NCBI GenBank assembly: GCA_905221605.1
Contig: CAJNDS010002812.1
Span: 785,001 to 849,000, forward strand
Length of the DNA stretch: 64,000 bases
Reading direction: 5' to 3'
From: Symbiodinium natans
Lineage: Eukaryota; Sar; Dinophyceae; Suessiales; Symbiodiniaceae
The notes under the pieces are model-generated. The model was given only the letters and a program-made list of their open reading frames with translations. It had not been told where the DNA came from and made no database searches. Made by a program: the position numbers and the translations under genes. How positions within the stretch are numbered: position 1 is the first letter of the stretch; every line of letters starts with the position of its first letter. Positions 14,501 through 20,500 of this stretch are shown here, one piece after another.

Positions 14501-17500
14501 ATCTATATATATATATATGTTATATATATATATATATACGATCTTTTGTATCCACATGTATAGCCCTCGGCACGTGTCCAGTGTCCAGAAGTTTTAAAGC
14601 CAGTTCAGGGTGAAAGGCTGTGTGATCACAACGGCCGGACTTGCGAAATGGGGCTAAGGGAAGCTTGGAAGGCGGACGCGGGTTGCTGGTTCAATCCCTG
14701 CCAGATGTAAAGTCCGCCTAGAAAAAACCATGTACCCGAAAAACGGGCAAGCTTTTCCAACTGTCGGGGTTTACTTTCTTTTTCTAGGGTGGAGCAATTA
14801 TTTCCAGGGTAAAACACCGATGACATTCTCTAGACTGGGCGCCTGGGCGCTTGCTACTGCATTGCTCAAAGAATCTAGGCAGGGATATTTCATATTCCCT
14901 GTTCCCTTGTTGGGTTTGAGGAAGCTTTGATGAGGAAATATTCAGAGGGCTTTCATATATCCCTGTTCCCTTGTAGGCTTTGAGGAAGTCTTTGTTCGGA
15001 AGATTCAGAGGGTGTCTTGCGCTGACCTGGCAATCTGTCCGACAGGCGCATGCAAGTAAGGCCGCCGGGTGCCCTGCCACGAATGAAGTTTTTAGCTGAT
15101 GGTTCCGGGCTGAGTCCTTCCAGGATGGGCTATTAGGCCCCAGAAGGAACCACTAAAAAGGGTCCCTTGTTTAAGGGGATTGTAGGGTACACATTAGGCC
15201 TGATACTACCCATGAACACTGAAAAGGGCCCCTTTTTTAGGGGATTGTAGGGTGCATATTAGGCCTGATACTCCCCATGATGAACACTAAAAAAGGGCCC
15301 CTTTTTAAAGGGGATTGTGGGGTACAAAAGCCCATCCTGGTTCGGAGCTCTGATCCATGAACGTGGGGAGTCTTAAAGGTTTAGGGTTTTAGGTTTAGGG
15401 TTTAGGGTTTAGGGTGTAGGGGTTTAGGGTTTAGGGTTTAGGGTTAAACATTAGAAATAAGCATTACACATGTAATATGGATCCGAAGGGATAGGTTCTC
15501 GTGCAGTTGTGTCGTTGCCATGTGTTGCCGTGAATCTACTCGCTTAGATGTTGGCACCCCATCTAAAGCAAGCCACCAACCAGTTCTAGGACTAGGACAA
15601 GCTTCGCCAGACTTTCTGGACAAGAACCTCTGGTTGAATACTGAGCCCTTATAACCCTTAACCCGAAATCCCTAAACCCTAAACCCTAAACCCTATACAA
15701 ACCCTTCTCCCTTCATCTTCCATCGTCTTGAACATGCCGCAGGACAAAAAGCGATCTGTGCTTGCTGCTGGGCTTGACCCGTTGTTTTTGTGTAGGGCTT
15801 CCCATAAGGCTGAGGGTTCCTACGCCCTAAACCCTAAACCCTAAACCCTAAGCCCTAAACCCTAAACCCTAAACCCTTTCGGTTTAAGGCTTAGGGTTTC
15901 GGGTTTTATTCTAATGCTCAGAGTTTACCCTGTAGGCTTATAGATGCCGAGGGCGTGAGCTACAGCGCAACTGAGCCTCCCACCCAACACTCCCCCAAAC
16001 CCTAAACCCTAAACCCTAAACGCCAAACCCTAAACCCTAAACCCTAAACCCTAGGCCCTACCTTCAGAACCCCAAAACCCTACACCTTCGACCCAACCTT
16101 ATGAGCGCCAAACACTAAACCCCAAACGAGGGTAGCTCAGAATCCACAGAGGTGTTTTTGAATCGGGCAACCGGGGTGTATAGCTCAAGCGACAATTGCA
16201 TAAAACAGTTTTTGGAAGCAGTGGCTTAGGGTTTAGAGCTTAGGGTTTAGTTTAGGATCCTAAACACCCTGAAGCTTAGGGTTTAGGGTTTTAGGGTTTG
16301 GGGTTTCGAGTTTACGGTCTTTTGCTTAGGGGTCCAGCAAACCCTGACGCCAGAACGGCAAAGCTCTGGGCATCCTGTGCCGAGGCAGACGCGCGCATGG
16401 ACGAGTACTTGACGCACATGCCTGCGATCCAGTTTATTCCCGTTCGGGACCCGATGCTGAACAGAAGGGACAGTAAGGTTGTCAGAGTTGGGTTGGGGCT
16501 TGGAAGCACAAAGGGGTGCTAATACAGATCATGGCGGACTGCTCTAGGCAATGCTTGAACGGTTTCACGGGCCAAAAGGGTTGGCTTGCTGACTTTTATC
16601 AGGCTGCTTTCGCAAACCAAACCAGGGAATTCAGTAAGTTTAAAGGCTTGTACACAAAGAAGACCGACGGGGGGGCACATGTTGGGTGCTGACCCATGAG
16701 TAGGTACTTTGTCATCGATACTAATTATCTAGAATCTAGGTCTCTTGTGGATTTCTAATCACGCCTGCCGCGCGAGGACTTCAAGCCACGACGCCGATAC
16801 TGCGCCGTACCGCTGCTTGGCCCAGCAAGTTCCCGTGATCTCTCCCCGTGCGTGTGTGCCACGAAGGCTTTGGGCGGTGCTAATGCGCGTTACGGCTACC
16901 CTCGCACTTTGCGAGCAGTTCTTAAACAAGTACCCAGCTTCCAGTGTACTCTTCTTAGATAGGGTGGAGTTTAAGCCCAAGCCCCTAAATTTCTGTGTAA
17001 GCCCAAGCCCCTAAATGTCCGGTGCCTTTCCTTTCTCTGACCTCAAGACGACTTGCAGGTGTCAAGCTCATGCCAGCTCCTTCCCTACATCAAGCCTAAG
17101 TCCTAAAGGGTTTAGGGTTTAGGGTTTAGGGTTTAGGGTTTAGGGTTTAGGGTTTCCCTCAAAACCGGGGAACTATACCGAGAGCCCCAACTACCCTGAA
17201 TCGGGCCCTCAACAATTACCAAGTACCATGGAGGGCACTGAGGGGGTTCTGGTATCGAAGGTTCCAAGTATGGGCCCTAAAATTTGGCCCCTTGTTGTGT
17301 AACCCTTATAGACAATAGAAATAAGGGCCCATACTTCGGATCCCTATAGGCAAGGGTAGGGGACCATAAGCGCCCATGGTCCCATGGTTCCACCCTTAGA
17401 CGATAAGGGGGGGGCTCTTCCCGGTCAGTCTAAGGGTACTCACATGGGCCCTGAATATGGTCCTTAACCTTCTTTAAAGGGTTCTGATGTATGTATGAGC

Positions 17501-20500
17501 CCTTAACTTGCATGGGGTATACAAGGGGTATATAAGTCCCCTTCTAAGGGCCCATACTACGGAACAAGTAGCTACCCTAAGTGTCAGGCTGTTTCAGATC
17601 GCAGCTTCGTTGCCACGTCCACGGGGCCAAAACGAGGATCCGAACTTCATTGCCCAGGTGGGGCCCGGTGCAGCCTTGTTATCAGGGTTAGGGCTCACGG
17701 TTCTAGAGTAGGGTAGGGCATAGGGTATTTGGGTAGTCATTTTTGGCAGGAGGCTATTACGGGATTTGTCTTGCAAATTTTCTAGGCTCCTGCGTTTGTT
17801 GGGTTTAGGGTTCCCTGGTGGCAACCTTAAGCTAGTCAGGCTCCCTCTTTTGCTATAAGAACTTCAGCTGACAGACCCTCTGCATATGCTTTCTAGCTAC
17901 TAGCGGGTTTTTCTAAAGCCCGGCACGCCCGACACACCCTAAGAACCCTACAAAGCCTAGAAACCCTATGAGGCCAGACCTGGTTGTAGGAAGGGCGGAA
18001 GCAACAAGTCAATGGAATCCTTCTATAGCGTTCATGGCTGGAATGCCGGGCTCAAGCATCAAGCCCCAGAGGGTCCATGTCTGGTGCTATCATTGAATTA
18101 GGCACCTGGAAACGAAACAAATTGGGGTTTGCGGGTACTGTACCCAAGTACGTAAAAGTACTTCTGGGTCTTTGGCTTTGTTTCTTTGAGGAAGGCTCAC
18201 GTTTTGTGTTTAAGTTTGGCAGGGCTTGGGTTGCGGAACTCGTTTTTTTGCTTTCGGGTTTCCTATTTTTGCTGTTCTGAAGGTTATGCAGCCTTGCCTT
18301 TACCGGTCCTGGGGGGGGCGGGGGGGGGGGGGGGGATGTCGAGCAGCGTGGTTGACGACTGCGGGTGAGGATGCCATGCTGAGCTCTCGATGTTAAACCC
18401 TAAACCCTAAACCCTATAAACTCTAAACCCTAAACCCTATAAACTCTAAACCCTAAATCTATAAACCGGTGTTCAGGTCTTCCTCCGGTCTGCCAGCGAG
18501 CCCGAGGAGTGGCTGCTGAAGCTCAGCTCAACGAAGCATATGCCGAGCCACTCACGTGCGGTATACGGCGTCAGCGTCCTGCAAGAAAGAAAGCCTACGC
18601 TTTCAACTGCAGAAGCCATGTGCCTCGCTCATTCTCGAGTCTACACTACCCACCTCCTCTATGTGTGTATATATCTCACGTGTTTTTATGCACAATATAA
18701 AGATACACCTCTTTACATACATATTAGTATATACTCGTTCTTTCTTTCTGGGAGTTAATATATATATATATATATATAGTTTCTTTATTTGTTTACATTT
18801 CATTTTTAGATGTTCACAAAAGCAACATCAGCCTTCAAGCCATCACCCGTGCACCCTAAACCCTATAGAGCCTGTCCTGAGGAAGGGCCTTGCCATGATC
18901 TGTGAACGCTCAACGCCACTGGGACCGACCTGGCGGATGCTTGTGGTGTGCAGGGCTTGTAAGGGCGTCCCATGTCCTAACCAGGGTTTAGGGTTTCCAT
19001 GTGCCTATCTAGTACATACTTGGGCCCTAAAGCTACTATACAGGAACCGCTTTAAGGCCCAAGTATGTACTATATAGGTAACATGGATTTTGGGGGGTCA
19101 GAAACCCCTACAATCTAAACCGTAAACTTCCCTTTTGAAGTTCCCAGGCACACAGTCCATGAGACATGGGGGGGATGATTTTGTGCAGGGTTTAGGGTTT
19201 ACGGGTAGGGTCTAGTTGGGGCATTAGGGTTCAGGGCTCTGTGGGACTTCACTTCTATAGGGTTCAGGGTTCAGGGTTCAGGGTTTAGGGTTTAGGGTTT
19301 AGGGCTTAGGGTTTTTAGGGTTCTGTAAGCCTTTGATCTAAATCTAAGCCAGTTCAGGATTTCGTGTCGGGGAGTGTCGGGGGAAGGACTTCACGGGCAG
19401 AGCTAGTCCTCCAAGCTTCCATGTACTTTGACCCTAAACCCTAAACCCTGAGCGCTAAGCCCTAAGCCCTAAGCCCTAAGCCCTAAAACCTAAACCCTAA
19501 ACCCTAAAGCTCAGGTAGGTCGCCCTTGTGTGGTGCAGTCACCTGGCGAACTTCGCTGCCTTATTCGGACACCTGGGACCGGTGGCAGCATGACAAGGCA
19601 GCTTCTCCCAACACTCTTGGCCGATTACGGGGGTTATGGTAGTTTAGGGTTTAGGGTTTAGGGTTTAGGGTTTAGGGTTTAGGGCTTAGGGTTTAGGGTT
19701 TAGGGTCTAGGGTTTAGGGTTTGGGGTTAAGGGCGACAGGCCTATTAGGAGCTTCGCGGGCCTGAGAGGGTGGTAGAGTTTGAAGGGTTTAGGGTAGCTG
19801 TCACTGCTCGGAACGAAAACCCTTAACCCTAAGTGCTTTCTGTGTTTCATTGCGTTCCGGGGCTCTCTACCCGAAAGTCGGACTCCGGCGCAATTCGGGG
19901 CGTCAGGTCAGAGAATCGCAGCCCTCGTACCCCTTATTTTCACTTTAGATGCCATGCCATAGCAGTGGTAACCCAGACCCCTGGCCCTGGAAGGATCCAG
20001 AAAGTAGGACCCCCAAATCGTACCCTATACTACTATTGGGTCATTGTTAGGACCCTAAACCCTAAACCCTTAAGGGGATATACTTTTTGGATCCTCCCAG
20101 GGGTCTGGTAACTGGGGGCTGGGCACGGGTTCAGGTAGGCACCACCAGATATGGAATTGCTCAAAGACCCTCACCTTGGGATGTTTGCTATGCTGACAGT
20201 CCTTAATAGGGACTATAGTGCACCCTATACTATAAGAGAACCCCGAAACCGAACGGTTTCATGTGGAGGAAGTCGGTCTCGGCCAGCGGCTCATCATCAG
20301 GGCACTCCGCTAAGGCCTCAACCTCCTCACGTCCCGGCCGCGGGGTTCCAGCAAGAGCTCCTGCAGCCAGAAGCTCTCACGAACCCGCTTCTGGCGCACG
20401 CTGACCCTGTTCCCGCCAGCGGCTTGCACGACGCCAAGTTCCAAAGCGGCCATTGATTTCCGTGAACTCAAGCAATGTGGCTACTCCCCCCCCCGCCCCC

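Noticed and set aside
14625-14712. tRNA gene suggested by ggttcaatcc (B-box-like)
   Set aside because: The T-stem has a central mismatch and no matching acceptor stem or D-arm is present upstream.
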